Assembly (NCBI GenBank): GCA_014237405.1
Contig: JABZFO010000068.1
Coordinates: 1-45,238 of the forward strand
DNA from: Desulfosarcina sp.
Lineage (GTDB): Bacteria > Desulfobacterota > Desulfobacteria > Desulfobacterales > Desulfosarcinaceae
Length of the DNA: 45,238 bases
Direction: 5' to 3'
The position numbers and the translations under genes are program-made. A model generated the notes under the pieces. It was not told the origin of the DNA, did no database searches, and saw only the letters and a list, made by a program, of their open reading frames with translations. How positions within the stretch are numbered: position 1 is the stretch's first letter; each line of letters starts with the position of its first letter. This document shows positions 1 to 9,743 of the stretch, in pieces.

Positions 1-80
1 GCAACAACTCCATGTAAGGATAGCAGTGAGCGGCCTTTTCGGCCATGCCCATCCGGGACCGGCATAGCCAGTCCACTTTA

Positions 81-105
81 CCCCACCCAAAGGGTGGGGG
101 TTTTT
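81..105 (+). terminator. Rho-independent terminator
   Basis: A perfect 8-bp G/C-rich stem (CCCCACCC / GGGTGGGG) with an AAA loop is followed directly by GTTTTT. This is a textbook intrinsic terminator reading rightwards, so an upstream plus-strand gene probably ends just outside the window. Confidence 0.75.
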
Positions 106-168
106 ACTGCGATCTAAAGCCCCTCCTCCCAAGGGGTAGATGGGTCTTTTTGAAGAGGAACCGGACTG

Positions 169-408
169 ATGACAGGTAAAAAAGATCTCTTCGCCGCTGA
201 CAAGGTTTTGATACGCGATGTTCGCCGGAAGATCGATGCCATGCTTTACGAACGCACCGCTATCTCCCGAAAACCAGATGCAGTTATCCGTCACGAGATC
301 GATGCGCTGCGCAAAGAGGATCAACTGACACCGGATCTTGTTTTCAAAGATCCCTATTTTCTGGATTTTCTCGGGCTGCGGGATCGCTATCTGGAAGTGG
401 TGAAATAA
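169..408 (+). pseudogene. DUF1016 (YhcG-type PD-(D/E)XK nuclease) internal fragment
   Basis: This 79-residue frame carries the hallmark centre of DUF1016/YhcG proteins: a segment like RRKIDAMLYERTAISRKP followed by LTPDLVFKDPYFLDFLGL. Intact family members are about 330-380 residues, with an N-terminal winged-helix-like part and a C-terminal nuclease domain. Here the first 13 residues are not family-like, and the frame stops just after the DFLGL motif, before the catalytic nuclease region. The piece is therefore a remnant and is not expected to be active. DUF1016 genes usually sit in accessory DNA or near restriction systems, but no partner is visible. It could in principle be expressed as a small protein, because an ATG is present 10 bp after GAAGAGGAA, a possible ribosome-binding site. 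Confidence 0.75.
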
Positions 409-430
409 AGCAATTTCGAAAGGAAGAGCG

Positions 431-951
431 GTGGATAATTACACGAAGCTCGTCAAGGACAATCTGGAGCGACTGTATGGGGCGCTGCCGGACGATCTGG
501 CGGATAATCTTCCCGGGGAAAGAAACGGATTGGATTTTTCTTTTCCCGCCTTTGGCCGGTCATGCATCCTTTCACCCACGGGCATCACCCTCGACGGGAT
601 CGAACCACCCGGGGTGATCGGTATTTTGTTGTCCCTTTATGCCTTGAATGCCGCATCCGAGCCTCCCATTTTGGAGCCCCTGCGGGCATTCAAGGAGTTT
701 CCAAACGCGGCACCCTATGTGGGTGCCTTTGCCTCCCACACCGAGCAGATCCTGGTGCCGGTTGTCCATAAGATCAAAACAGAGACTGTACTGATAAGCT
801 GTGCTATATTTTTTACGAAGCCGACGAGGATTTCCCGCCGTCGGTCACCTGCCTTTACTCCAGCAACGCCAACCGGTTCATGCCGATGGACGGACTGGCG
901 GATGTGGGCGAATATATGTCGAAAACGATTCTTGAACTGGTCAGATTATAG
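431..951 (+). pseudogene. DUF3786-family protein, frameshifted with internal deletion
   Basis: The first frame (from 431, GTG) encodes MDNYTKLVKDNLERLYGALP and continues with good DUF3786-type sequence to about base 775 (ILVPVVHKIKTE). The frame then turns into nonsense. The correct C-terminus appears in another frame from about base 797 to the TAG at 949-951 and reads LCYIFYEADEDFPPS, then SSNANRFMPMDGLADVGEY. Between the two parts the family normally has about 40-50 more residues, so a block seems deleted together with the frameshift. DUF3786 proteins are soluble, of unknown function, and frequent in strict anaerobes and sulfate reducers. The stop lies 17 bp before the xdhC start, so the two were probably co-transcribed. 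Confidence 0.7.
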
Positions 952-968
952 AAAGGTTGCCAAACGTG

Positions 969-2018
969 ATGAATATGATTTCACAATCAGTCTGTGAACT
1001 ACTGGAAAAGGGGGAAACCTTTGTTCTGGCCACCATCATCAGCCACACCGGCTCTACGCCGCGGACCTCGGGCAGCAAGATGATCGTCACTGCCGACGGT
1101 CAAGGTTTCGGCACCATCGGCGGCGGACTGTTGGAGGCCGGGGCCACATCCCGGGCCGTTGAACTGATTCAGTTTGGACAATCTGCAATCATGCCCTTTG
1201 ACCTGAGCGTTGAGTCCGTCGACACCATGGATATGATCTGCGGTGGGCAGGCGGAAGTGCTGTTGGACTGCGTGTCGCCCACAGAAATGAATCTGACTGT
1301 CTTTGATCGATGGCGACGGATGCTGGACGGACGACAAAAAGGGTGCCTTCTCACCATTGTTATCGGTTCGGGCGATACGGTGAGACGGATTGCCCATTGT
1401 TTGGTAACGACCGCAGGTGAGCTCATCGGCGATTTACCCCTGTCCGATTTTAAACGGGAGAAGGTGTTGACGGCAGCAGCAGAATCATCTGCGGTCCGGA
1501 CACTGCTATTCGATGGCGCTTTTGTTGTGGTGGAGCCAACGCAAAGGCAGTGCACCGCCTATCTTTTCGGTGCCGGCCACGTGGCCCAGTCCACGGCCGC
1601 CATTGCCGCCACGGTGGGGTTCCGGGTCTCGGTTTCCGACGACCGGGAAGAATATGCCAATCAGGCGCGCTTTCCCGATACCCATGAGATCCTGGTGCTG
1701 GAGAACTTCGAACATGCGTTTTCAGATCTGTTCGTCAGAGAAGAGGACTTTATCGTCATTCTCACCCGGGGCCATCTTTACGACAAAACGGTTTTGGCCC
1801 AGGCGTTAAAAACCAATGCGGGTTACATCGGCATGATCGGCAGCCGGAAAAAAAGAAACGCCATTTACGGGGCGCTCCTGAAGGAAGGCTTCTTTCAGGC
1901 AGACATTGACCGGGTTCATTCGCCCATCGGCCTGTCTATCGGGGCTGAAGCACCGGAGGAGATCGCCGTGAGTATCGTGGCGGAGATGATCCAGCATCGT
2001 GCCGGGATCATGTCATAG
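969..2018 (+). CDS. xdhC: XdhC/CoxI-family molybdenum hydroxylase maturation factor
   Basis: A 349-residue protein with the two-part XdhC/CoxI architecture. The N-terminal XdhC_CoxI domain (residues 1 to about 90) has a HTGSTPRTSGSKM-type stretch and GTIGGGLLEA. The C-terminal Rossmann-like domain (about 200-345) has AYLFGAGHVAQ, then YIGMIGSRKKR and HSPIGLSIGAEAPEEIA. Family members bind molybdenum cofactor and help insert the sulfurated cofactor into xanthine dehydrogenase-like enzymes. No molybdenum hydroxylase gene is visible here, so the partner lies elsewhere. ATG 969 is chosen because AGAAAGG ends 12 bp upstream; GTG 966 and TTG 957 are in-frame alternatives. The gene looks intact, in contrast to its neighbours. 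Confidence 0.88.
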   Translation: MNMISQSVCELLEKGETFVLATIISHTGSTPRTSGSKMIVTADGQGFGTIGGGLLEAGATSRAVELIQFGQSAIMPFDLSVESVDTMDMICGGQAEVLLDCVSPTEMNLTVFDRWRRMLDGRQKGCLLTIVIGSGDTVRRIAHCLVTTAGELIGDLPLSDFKREKVLTAAAESSAVRTLLFDGAFVVVEPTQRQCTAYLFGAGHVAQSTAAIAATVGFRVSVSDDREEYANQARFPDTHEILVLENFEHAFSDLFVREEDFIVILTRGHLYDKTVLAQALKTNAGYIGMIGSRKKRNAIYGALLKEGFFQADIDRVHSPIGLSIGAEAPEEIAVSIVAEMIQHRAGIMS

Positions 2019-2381
2019 GCCCTGGCACGATGCTTTAGGGCCATGGCCCCGCCGCCTTTGTCCCACACGTCAAGGCTGCCGCACATCAGTTCATGATCAG
2101 CCACGCCCTTGCCGAAAGCCCGGTTCTCGACGGCCAGGTCATTGCACCCACCAGGTTTACATTTACTCCGGTCGAAAGCATTGTGCGGCAAGGATCGGCA
2201 GTCATGATCGCTAGCAGTTTGGCAAAATAACTGACAATTGCCGGCGGTAGTGTATAACCGTGAAATATTATAACCATCTAATTTTCCATCATTTCATCGA
2301 TAATTGCGCACGTCTATAGTTATGGTTCGATTATTGCGGCTACTATCTACAGGGATTATCGAAACGACAAGTAGAAAAGAC
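2019..2381 (+). other. Intergenic stretch with an unassigned open frame
   Basis: No gene is recognised between xdhC and the next small frame. A plus frame is open from 2039 to the TAA at 2228-2230, with its first ATG at 2093. It reads like coding sequence (AAFVPHVKAAAHQFMISHA near its start) but matches no family I can name, so it may be the tail of a partly deleted gene. Bases 2231-2381 are A/T-richer and show nothing clear. Confidence 0.35.
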
Positions 2382-2576
2382 ATGAAAAAAAATCCGAAGG
2401 CTACCAAATTAGCTTCACTTTCGACCCATTATCCCGGGCAAAGCCCAATAAATCAGCGCATGCGAGACCGACGCAAAGAAAGATCTGAAGGGTATACCCG
2501 GGTTTCCACCGTCGGATGGATTTGCCGACGGGAAAAGTGTCAAAGAAAAACTGATACGTTTTCTTGGCCCGAGTAA
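2382..2576 (+). CDS. Small basic hypothetical protein
   Basis: This 64-residue frame starts at ATG 2382 (MKKNPKATKLASLSTHYPGQ) and is rich in Arg, Lys and Glu, with a run DRRKERSEGYTRVSTVGWIC and two Cys near the C-terminus. I do not recognise a named family, and no strong ribosome-binding site precedes it (GTAGAAAAGAC). Its composition differs from that of random shadow frames, and it ends 8 bp before the start of the next remnant. It may be a small conserved protein or a fragment. The call is tentative. Confidence 0.35.
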   Translation: MKKNPKATKLASLSTHYPGQSPINQRMRDRRKERSEGYTRVSTVGWICRREKCQRKTDTFSWPE

Positions 2577-2584
2577 AGCACGCC

Positions 2585-2767
2585 ATGCATGAAGCCGCCT
2601 TTTATGACGCCAAGGACGAAAACAAGGTCCGCTGCCATCTTTGCCACCATCAGTGCCGAATCCGCGAGGGCAAAAGGGGGATTTGCGGGGTAAGGCAAAA
2701 CCGGGCGGGAACGCTTTACAGCCTTGTTTACGGAAAGATCATCGCTTTTGATTGGAGAGGGAGGTAA
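2585..2767 (+). pseudogene. AmmeMemoRadiSam-system radical SAM enzyme, N-terminal remnant
   Basis: The 60 residues from ATG 2585 match the N-terminus of the PflA-like radical SAM enzyme of AmmeMemoRadiSam loci: RCHLCHHQCRIREGKRGICG, then VRQNRAGTLYSLVYGKIIA. Intact proteins are about 330-350 residues and carry the CxxxCxxC iron-sulfur motif further on. Here the frame ends right after YGKIIAFDWRGR, so the SAM-binding and catalytic core is missing and the fragment cannot be a functional enzyme. The junction lies within about 20 bases of the next gene's ribosome-binding site, so a deletion seems to have joined the start of this gene to the region before the glycosylase gene. The AmmeMemo partners are not present. 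Confidence 0.75.
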
Positions 2768-2771
2768 CCCC

Positions 2772-3302
2772 ATGGGGGTGGCGGATGTCCTCGGGGCGTT
2801 GAATGAAGCGATCCGAAACTGCACCCGATGCAGACTGGCCGAGAGCCGCATCAACGCACTTTGCGGGGAGGGACGCCCGGACGCAAACCTCATGCTCATT
2901 GCCCAAGTTTACATGACGAACCTTGTCAAATGCATGCTGCCGAAATACCGACGGCCGAAATCCGACGAGATCGCGATTTGCAGCCGCTACCTGAAGCGTG
3001 AGATAGCACTGGTTCACCCAACCGTTATGGCTTCGCTGGGCTTTTTTGCGACCCGCTACCTCTTTGAAAAGTATGAGCTTGCATTACCGCCAAAACCGGA
3101 ATTCAGAGGCGTTTATGGTAAAATTGTTAAGGTCGGCGACAACATCATCCTGCCGTTGCAGCATCCTGCGGCGGTTCTGTATAACGATGCCATCAAAGAC
3201 GTGATGGTTCAAAATTACCTCGTTCTGGGGGAAATTTTTACGGAGTTGATGAAAAACCGGACAAGGTCTCGGCGTTTAACAACGGCACCTGGCAGCGGTT
3301 GA
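2772..3302 (+). pseudogene. Uracil-DNA glycosylase (family 4/5-like) lacking its catalytic block
   Basis: From ATG 2772 (ribosome-binding site GGGAGG ending 7 bp upstream) the frame encodes 176 residues. The start is typical of Fe-S uracil-DNA glycosylases: NCTRCRLAESR, then GEGRPDANLMLIAQ. The normal continuation, with the GEAPG- or QAPG-like catalytic motif, PF(V/I)G-SG and about 35-40 residues in total, is absent. LIAQ is joined in frame directly to VYMTNLVKCMLPKYRRP. The later motif LQHPAAVLYND, corresponding to the uracil-binding HP region, is present. The cysteine ligands CTRC, VKC and ICSRYL remain, so a cluster might still form, but excision activity is not expected. Family members repair deaminated cytosine. 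This is one of several in-frame block losses in the window. Confidence 0.8.
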
Positions 3303-3385
3303 TGCCTTTATGAAAAAGCTTGAAAAATTTTGCCCATCCTCTGGGCAGCAGGTCCACGGCCCGCACCCCCAAGGAGGGATGGCCC

Positions 3386-6300
3386 ATGAAAAACAGGATA
3401 GAACATCTCAATCTGGTGCTCCGCGCCATTCGGCGGGTTAATGAACTCATTACCCGGGAGAAGGATCCGGACCGGCTGCTTCAGGGCGTCTGCGACAACC
3501 TGATTGAAAACCGGGGGTATCACAACGCCTGGATCGCCCTGCTGGATCCCTCGGGAAAGTTTTTGAAGGCCGTTCATGCCGGTTTGGGCGTGGATTTTCT
3601 GGCCCTGGTCGACCAGCTCAAGCGGGGTGAATTGACGCATTGCGCCCATTTCGCGCTGGAGCGCCCCGATGTGGTCGTCACCGAGGATCCGCTCTGCGAC
3701 TGCCCCGACTGCCCGCTGGCGAGAAAGTACACCGGCCGGGGGGCGATCCTGGATGCGGAAGAGCAGGCCCTTTTCAGCGAAGTTGCGGACGACATCGGCT
3801 TTGCCCTGCATGGGATTGAGCTGGAAGAGGCCCGCAATGAGGCGGTGACGGCGCTTCAGGAGAGCGAAGAAAAATTCCGCAAAATCAGTTCTTCCGCCCA
3901 GGACGCCATTATCATGATGGACAGCGGCGGCAATATCTCATTTTGGAATCAGGCGGCTGAAAAGGTATTGGGGTATACCCAGGGAGAGGTGTTGGGCCGC
4001 GAACTGCATTCATGGCTTGCCCCAGAGCGGTTCAAGGAACGGTATCAGAAAGGGTTTAAAGCCTTCAAAACCACCGGCGAGGGCGCCGTGGTCGGCCAGA
4101 CTCTGGAGCTGTCGGCGCTTCGAAAAAACGGGGAAGAATTCCCCATCGAACTGTCGGTTTCAGCCGTCAAATTAAAAGGCCGGTGGAATGCCATCGGCAT
4201 ATTGCGGGATATCAGTGAACGCAAGCGGGTGGAACAAAAATTGATCGAAGCCAAGGAAGCGGCCGAAGCCGCCGCCCGGGCCAAAAGCGAATTTCTGGCC
4301 AACATGAGCCATGAAATCCGGACCCCGATGAACGGGGTGATTGCCGCCGCCGATCTGGCCCTGAGCGAAGAGCTGTCTCCCAAGCTGGAGCATTATCTGA
4401 AAATCATCTCCGCCTCCGCCTATTCCCTGCTCGGCATCATCAACGACATCCTGGATTTCTCAAAAATCGAGGCCGGCAAACTCGATCTGGAATCCCGCCC
4501 CTTCAACTTGGACGATGTGCTCGACCGGGTCACGGACATGTTCAGCCAGAAGGCCGGCGAAAAGGGGATCGAGCTGCTGGTCGATATGGACCCGGAAACA
4601 CCAAAAGCGCTGGTCGGGGACCCCCTGCGCCTGCAGCAGATTCTTAAAAACCTGGTGGACAACGCGGTCAAATTTACCCAATCCGGCGGCATCATCCTGG
4701 TGGGGACCCAATCCCCGCAAATATCGCCCGACCGGATCACACTGACCTTTTTTGTCAAAGACACCGGCGTGGGCATCGCGCCGGTGTACCTGCCCATGCT
4801 GTTCGAACCCTTCAGCCAGGCCGATGCCTCCATTGCCCGGAAATACGAAGGCACCGGACTGGGGTTGTGCATCTGTAAGCAGCTGGTGGACATACTGGGC
4901 GGCACCATCGGGGTTGAAAGCCAGCCGGGCAAAGGCAGCACGTTCACCTTCAGCCTGCCGTTCGAACGGCAGCCGGCTTACCGGGAACCCCGGCGTATCC
5001 CCCCGGCGGACATTCAAGGGTTGACGGTTCTAGTTGTGGACGACTGCGAGGCCAGTCGCACCATTATGCAAAAGATACTGAATTCTTACGGTTTTAAAGT
5101 TGAAACGGTCTCATCGGGCCCGGCATCGTTGACACTTTTGGCGGAAAACCGGACCCGCAAGAATCCTTTTGAACTGGTGATACTGGACTGGCTGATGCCC
5201 GAACTGGACGGCATCGAAACCGCCCGCAGAATCCGCACAGATCTGAAGCTTGCCCTTCCCATCATCCTGATGACGGCCTTCGGCAAGGAAAGCGAACGGC
5301 AGGACGCCCAAAAGGCCGGCATCACCGCATTTCTCACCAAACCTATCTACCCTTCGACCCTTTTCAACGCCATCATGGACGCCTTCGGCAAGGAAGCGTT
5401 TCGGGAGGAACGGGCGCAAGCGGCGATCACGACCATGGCTTCGATCTACAAAACCCGCCTCAAGGGGTGCCGCGTTCTGGTGGTGGAGGACAACCCTACC
5501 AACCAGCAGGTGGCACTGGCGGTTCTGGAGGGAGCGGGCATCATCGCCGAGATCGCCAGAAACGGGAAAGAGGCGGTTGCGGCGGTTCGGCGGGGGCGAT
5601 ACGATGCGGTTCTGATGGACATCCAGATGCCCGAAATGGACGGGTACGAGGCCACCCGAAGGATTCGTCGAGACCCGAGATTCACCGTCCTTCCCATCAT
5701 CGCCATGACGGCGCATGCCATGAAAGGAGACGATGAAAAGTGCCTGGCCGCGGGTATGGACGACTACATCGCCAAACCCATCTATCAGGACCGGCTGTTT
5801 CACATCCTGTGGAAAGCCGTTAAACATCGGGCCGGCCAGCGGGCATTTGAACCCCAAGGCGCTGAAACGCCGGAAAGCGAAAGCACCCCCGCCCCGGGGG
5901 GGCCAACCGGCGCCCTCCCGACAGTGCTACCGGGCATCAACATCCGGGAAGCCCTCACCACGCTGGCAATCGACCCGGATACGTTCCGGCGCATCCTGCT
6001 GGGATTTGTCAAGGACAATACGGATACCCTGCCCCAGCTGAAAGCCGCCGTCGAGCGAGAAGACTGGGAGGCGATCCAGCAGCTGGCGCACCGCCTCAAC
6101 GGCAGTGCCGCCAATATCGGTGCAGCGGGGCTGAAGGCCGCCGCCCAGGCGCTTGAAACCCAATGCCGCGAGAAAACCCCCACCGCATCTGTGATCCATC
6201 AGCTGGAAATCGCCCTCAATCAGGTGCTGCAATCCCTTCAGGTACTCGCTGACCCGACGAAAACGGCGCCCACAGAAGGGCCGGAGCACCCGATCGACCT

Positions 6301-6535
6301 TCAGCTGCTCCAGCCGCTACTCGCGCAGCTCACTACCGCCCTCGAACTGGCCGACCCGGAGGCGATTGAAACGCACCTGCAAGCCGTTCGGCAGCATCTC
6401 GACACCACCCGGTTTCAAAATCTCGCAAACCAGATTGGCGCTTATGATTACGACGAGGCCCTGAAAATCCTCAAAGGGATTTCCGGCAATATCTGGGATC
6501 CGCCAAACGGGGAAGGACGTGATGGAAAAAGGTGA
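3386..6535 (+). CDS. Hybrid sensor histidine kinase (GAF-PAS-HisKA-HATPase-REC-REC-HPt)
   Basis: A 1049-residue multidomain signalling protein. In order it has an N-terminal helix (EHLNLVLRAIRRVNELITR), a GAF-like domain (about 20-150), a PAS domain (about 160-285), HisKA with SHEIRTPMNG (His near 309), HATPase_c with LVDNAVKFT and GTGLGL, two receiver domains (VILDWLMPE, Asp near 601; AVLMDIQMPEMDG, Asp near 746) and a C-terminal HPt domain (AHRLNGSAANIG, His near 902). It should autophosphorylate and relay phosphate internally. No transmembrane segment is seen, so it is probably cytosolic. ATG 3386 is chosen because AAGGAGGG ends 7 bp upstream. The GAF domain jumps from KYTGRGAI to LDAEEQALF, and relatives normally have about 25-30 more residues there. 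The stop overlaps the next gene's start. Confidence 0.9.
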   Translation: MKNRIEHLNLVLRAIRRVNELITREKDPDRLLQGVCDNLIENRGYHNAWIALLDPSGKFLKAVHAGLGVDFLALVDQLKRGELTHCAHFALERPDVVVTEDPLCDCPDCPLARKYTGRGAILDAEEQALFSEVADDIGFALHGIELEEARNEAVTALQESEEKFRKISSSAQDAIIMMDSGGNISFWNQAAEKVLGYTQGEVLGRELHSWLAPERFKERYQKGFKAFKTTGEGAVVGQTLELSALRKNGEEFPIELSVSAVKLKGRWNAIGILRDISERKRVEQKLIEAKEAAEAAARAKSEFLANMSHEIRTPMNGVIAAADLALSEELSPKLEHYLKIISASAYSLLGIINDILDFSKIEAGKLDLESRPFNLDDVLDRVTDMFSQKAGEKGIELLVDMDPETPKALVGDPLRLQQILKNLVDNAVKFTQSGGIILVGTQSPQISPDRITLTFFVKDTGVGIAPVYLPMLFEPFSQADASIARKYEGTGLGLCICKQLVDILGGTIGVESQPGKGSTFTFSLPFERQPAYREPRRIPPADIQGLTVLVVDDCEASRTIMQKILNSYGFKVETVSSGPASLTLLAENRTRKNPFELVILDWLMPELDGIETARRIRTDLKLALPIILMTAFGKESERQDAQKAGITAFLTKPIYPSTLFNAIMDAFGKEAFREERAQAAITTMASIYKTRLKGCRVLVVEDNPTNQQVALAVLEGAGIIAEIARNGKEAVAAVRRGRYDAVLMDIQMPEMDGYEATRRIRRDPRFTVLPIIAMTAHAMKGDDEKCLAAGMDDYIAKPIYQDRLFHILWKAVKHRAGQRAFEPQGAETPESESTPAPGGPTGALPTVLPGINIREALTTLAIDPDTFRRILLGFVKDNTDTLPQLKAAVEREDWEAIQQLAHRLNGSAANIGAAGLKAAAQALETQCREKTPTASVIHQLEIALNQVLQSLQVLADPTKTAPTEGPEHPIDLQLLQPLLAQLTTALELADPEAIETHLQAVRQHLDTTRFQNLANQIGAYDYDEALKILKGISGNIWDPPNGEGRDGKR

Positions 6536-7602
6536 AAAAGTGGCGCTCTTGGCAATCGGGGTCAATCTGCTGCTGTTCGCTATAAAATATACCTTTTCAA
6601 GCCTGTCCGGCAGTATTGCACTGAAAGCCGACGCATTTCATTCGCTTTCGGACGTCGTGGCATCTTCGACGGTATTGGGCGGGCTGATTATCGCCAAGCG
6701 CAAAACCAGATCGTTCCCTTACGGGCTCTACAAGGTAGAGAATCTGGCCTCGGTCCTGGTGGCGCTGGCCATTTTGTACGCCGGCTACGAAATCGCCATG
6801 GAGGCCATCAAAGGGGGGACGATCGAACTGCAAAACGTATGGCCGGCCGTCGCCAGCGTAGTGTTCGCCATTATTGTCAGTTTTCTTTACTCCGCCTATG
6901 CCACCAGAGTCGGCAGGGAAATTAACTCCCCCAGTCTGGTGGCGGATGCCAAACATATCGGCGTCGACATGTTCGCCAGCGCGGCGGTCCTGGTGGGGCT
7001 TTTAGCCAGCTTTGCAGGGGTTAAACTCGACCGCATCTCCGCTTTTGTTGTCGTGGCCATCATCGCCTGGTCCGGCGGCAAGATCCTCATCGATGGCATC
7101 CGGGTTCTGCTGGATGCGTCTTTGGACTACCAGACGCTGAGCCTGGCCGAAAAACTGATTCTCGCCGAACCCCAAGTGATGTCCATACAAAACCTGATGG
7201 GACGCAATTCCGGTCGCTACAAGTTTATCGAAGCCAACATCCTTATAAAGGCGCATAAACTGGACAAGGCATCTTTTATCGCCAACCGAATTGCGGCCAG
7301 CATATCCGAACAAATCAAAAATGTGGACCGGGTGCTGATCCACTATGAGCCCATCAAAAAAGAAAACCTTATTTATGCCCTGCCACTGAAAGATGACCTA
7401 CATCACGCAGGTAGAGCACGGCAAGGGCATTCTGGTGGCGGAATTCTTGACCCGGCATTCGGTCGATGTGGTCGTTACAAAAAAAAGTTTCGCGGGCAAA
7501 GGGCCATTTTATGTATTCTCCAGTGCTGCCGTGGAAAGTTTGCAAACCCAGGAGGACACGGCGGAAAAAGCTTTGGAGCACCTGGGGGTGCGCTACTCAT
7601 GA
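6522..7602 (+). pseudogene. Cation diffusion facilitator fused to NifX-like domain, frameshifted
   Basis: From ATG 6522 (GGAAGG 7 bp upstream, overlapping the kinase stop by 14 bp) the frame encodes a CDF metal/proton antiporter. It has about six hydrophobic segments, ALKADAFHSLSDVVASS with the metal-site His/Asp pair, and the second pair in SLVADAKHIGVDMFAS. A cytoplasmic C-terminal domain ends in RVLIHYEPIKKENLIYALPLKDDL. The frame then breaks near base 7400. The adjacent frame supplies HGKGILVAEFLTRHSVDVVV, then KKSFAGKGPFYVFSS, ending at 7602. That is a NifX/NifB-like (dinitrogenase FeMo-cofactor-binding fold) tail often fused to CDF proteins in anaerobes. About 40 residues of the link seem deleted. 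The transporter core might still function. The natural metal is unknown. Confidence 0.75.
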
Positions 7603-7613
7603 GGAGGCCAACA

Positions 7614-7658
7614 ATGATCGTATTCGGACCGGTCCCATCCACGCGTTTTTGGCATTGA
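7614..7658 (+). pseudogene. Start of a MIVFGPVPS-type radical SAM protein
   Basis: After a GGAGG ribosome-binding site at 7604-7608, ATG 7614 encodes MIVFGPVPS. This is the diagnostic N-terminus of a radical SAM family that normally continues RRLGRSLGINN and then CTYSCVYCQ. Only nine matching codons remain before the frame becomes unrelated and stops at 7658. The rest of the gene (normally about 250-300 codons) is missing, so this looks like a deletion scar. The remnant abuts the 3' end of the convergent transketolase gene. Confidence 0.6.
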
Positions 7659-7724
7659 TGAAAAGATGGGCTGAAAGAAAGCAGCGCCTTTTCAAGCGCC
7701 CCGTGATTTAAAAATCGTAATGGC

Positions 7725-9743
7725 CTATCTCTTAAGCATCCGGAGTGCGGTTTCAACGATATTTTTAGCCGTAAACCCGTATTTTTCCAGAACTAAACCC
7801 CCCGGTGCCGATGCTCCGAACCCATCGATGCCGATCACTTTCCCCTTTGGCCCTACGTAACGCTCCCATCCCATGGAAATACCGGCTTCCACGGCGATCC
7901 GGTGTTTGATGGCCGACGGAAGAATCCGGTTTTGAAAGTCTGTTGATTGTTCTTCAAAAATTTCCCAGGAAGGCATGTTTACCACGCGGGCGGCGATGCC
8001 TTTGTCTGCCAGGATCTTTTGCGCCTTGAGGGTAATGTGAACCTCGGCCCCGGTGGCGATGAGGATGATCCGGGGTTTGCCCTTGCAGTTCGAAAGGATA
8101 TACCCGCCTTGTTCAACACCGCATTCGGTCTGCTTCGCATCGAGGATGGGCAGCTTCTGGCGGCTTAGTATCAGCGCCACCGGCCGGTCGTTCATGGAGA
8201 TGGCTTTGCGCCACGCTTCGGCGGTTTCCGTGGCGTCGGCCGGGCGGATTACCGTCAGGTTCGGGATAGCCCGCAGAACGGCCAGGTGCTCTACAGGCTG
8301 GTGGGTGGGGCCGTCTTCACCCACGGCCACACTGTCGTGGGTGAAGACATAGATCACCGGCAGCTTCATCAGGGCCGCTATGCGGATGGCCGGGCGCATG
8401 TAGTCGGCAAAGACCAGGAATGTCCCGCCATAGGGGCGGATGCCGCCGTGCAGAAACATGCCGGACATGATGGCGCCCATGGCAAACTCCCGGACGCCGA
8501 AGCGGATGTTGCGGCCGTCGTAATGCTTTTTCTGAAATTCAGGCGAGCCGTCGATAAACGTTTTGTTCGAGGGCGCCAGGTCGGCCGATCCGCCCATCAG
8601 GCTGGGGAAAACGGCGGCTGCGGCATTGAGCACTTTTCCAGAGGCGGCACGGGTGGCCATGGGGCCGTCTTTCGGCTTGAACCGGGGCAGGTTTGCTTCC
8701 CATCCTCTGGGTATGAACCGGGTCAGAGCATTGACCCAGCCGTCGGCCAGGTCCGGGTGTTTCTTGGCGTATTTCTGGTATGCTTTTTTCCAGCGGTTCT
8801 CTTCCTTTTCACCGGCTTTTACACATTTTCGGAAGGCGGTCAGCGCTTTTTTCGGAATGGCAAAGGGCTTCTTTTCCTTCCAGCCCAATGCAGCCTTGGT
8901 CAGTGTGATCTCATCTTCACCAAGCGGGGCGCCGTGAGCACCGGCCGTGTCCTGCTTGTTGGGGCTGCCGTGGGCGATGTGGGTCTTGAGCATGATGATG
9001 GAGGGCTTTTTGGTTTCGGCTTTGGCCGCCAGGATGGCCTTTTCGATGGCATCGGGATCGCTGCCGTCTTTCACTTTGATTACCTGCCAGCGGTAGGCGT
9101 CAAATCGCTTGGCCACGTTCTCCGTAAAGGCGATGCCCGTGGTGCCCTCGATGGAAATTCCGTTGTCGTCATACAGGCAGATGAGTTTGGAAAGGCCCAG
9201 GTGACCGGCAAGGGACGCCGTTTCGGATGCCACCCCTTCCATGAGGTCTCCGTCACCGCACATCACAAAGGTGTGGTGATCCACAATGTCGAGGCCGGGC
9301 TGGTTGAAGCAGGCGGCCAGATGCCGTTCGGCCATGGCCATGCCGACGGCGTTGGCAAAGCCCTGCCCTAAGGGACCGGTGGTGGTCTCCACCCCGGGCG
9401 TGTGGCCGTATTCGGGATGGCCGGGGGTCTTGCTGCCCCATTGCCGGAAATTCTGGATCTCTTCCAAGCTGAGGTCGTAGCCGGTAAGGTGGAGCAGACT
9501 GTAGAGCAGCATGGAGGCATGGCCGCCGGAGAGCACGAAGCGGTCGCGATCGGGCCAGTCCGGGTTCTTCGGATTGTGCTTCATCACCCGCGTCCACAGC
9601 ACGTACCCGGCCGGGGCCAGTCCCATGGGCGCCCCCGGGTGCCCGGAGTTGGCCTTTTGCACCGCATCCATGGAAAGGGTGCGGATCGTGTTGATGCAAA
9701 GATCGTCGATGGTCGGCTGCGTCTTCGGGATGCCCGTGCTCAT
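7725..9743 (-). CDS. tkt: Transketolase
   Basis: A full-length 672-residue thiamine diphosphate-dependent transketolase, which moves two-carbon units between ketose and aldose phosphates in the non-oxidative pentose phosphate pathway. The N-terminus has [20 protein letters not shown] and [14 protein letters not shown]. The ThDP motif is GDGDLMEG followed by [13 protein letters not shown]. The central pyrimidine-binding region has [19 protein letters not shown] and [20 protein letters not shown]. The C-terminal domain ends in [20 protein letters not shown]. The start at 9743 is preceded by AAAGGAG about 9 bp upstream; an in-frame start 21 bp further out lacks a better site. It is a monocistronic minus-strand gene, convergent with the CDF/radical SAM remnants, and undamaged. 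Confidence 0.96.
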   Translation of the reverse strand: MSTGIPKTQPTIDDLCINTIRTLSMDAVQKANSGHPGAPMGLAPAGYVLWTRVMKHNPKNPDWPDRDRFVLSGGHASMLLYSLLHLTGYDLSLEEIQNFRQWGSKTPGHPEYGHTPGVETTTGPLGQGFANAVGMAMAERHLAACFNQPGLDIVDHHTFVMCGDGDLMEGVASETASLAGHLGLSKLICLYDDNGISIEGTTGIAFTENVAKRFDAYRWQVIKVKDGSDPDAIEKAILAAKAETKKPSIIMLKTHIAHGSPNKQDTAGAHGAPLGEDEITLTKAALGWKEKKPFAIPKKALTAFRKCVKAGEKEENRWKKAYQKYAKKHPDLADGWVNALTRFIPRGWEANLPRFKPKDGPMATRAASGKVLNAAAAVFPSLMGGSADLAPSNKTFIDGSPEFQKKHYDGRNIRFGVREFAMGAIMSGMFLHGGIRPYGGTFLVFADYMRPAIRIAALMKLPVIYVFTHDSVAVGEDGPTHQPVEHLAVLRAIPNLTVIRPADATETAEAWRKAISMNDRPVALILSRQKLPILDAKQTECGVEQGGYILSNCKGKPRIILIATGAEVHITLKAQKILADKGIAARVVNMPSWEIFEEQSTDFQNRILPSAIKHRIAVEAGISMGWERYVGPKGKVIGIDGFGASAPGGLVLEKYGFTAKNIVETALRMLKR

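Noticed and set aside
5111..5857. Minus-strand frames opposite the receiver domains of the kinase
   Set aside because: The plus strand encodes clear receiver domains here; the reverse frames are shadows.
7685..7710. Terminator hairpin between the convergent CDF remnant and tkt
   Set aside because: The stem is only 4-5 bp and has no T-run in either direction.
8286..9371. Long open frame (361 codons) on the plus strand opposite transketolase
   Set aside because: It is antisense to a fully conserved transketolase, has no family resemblance or ribosome-binding site, and is explained by codon bias.
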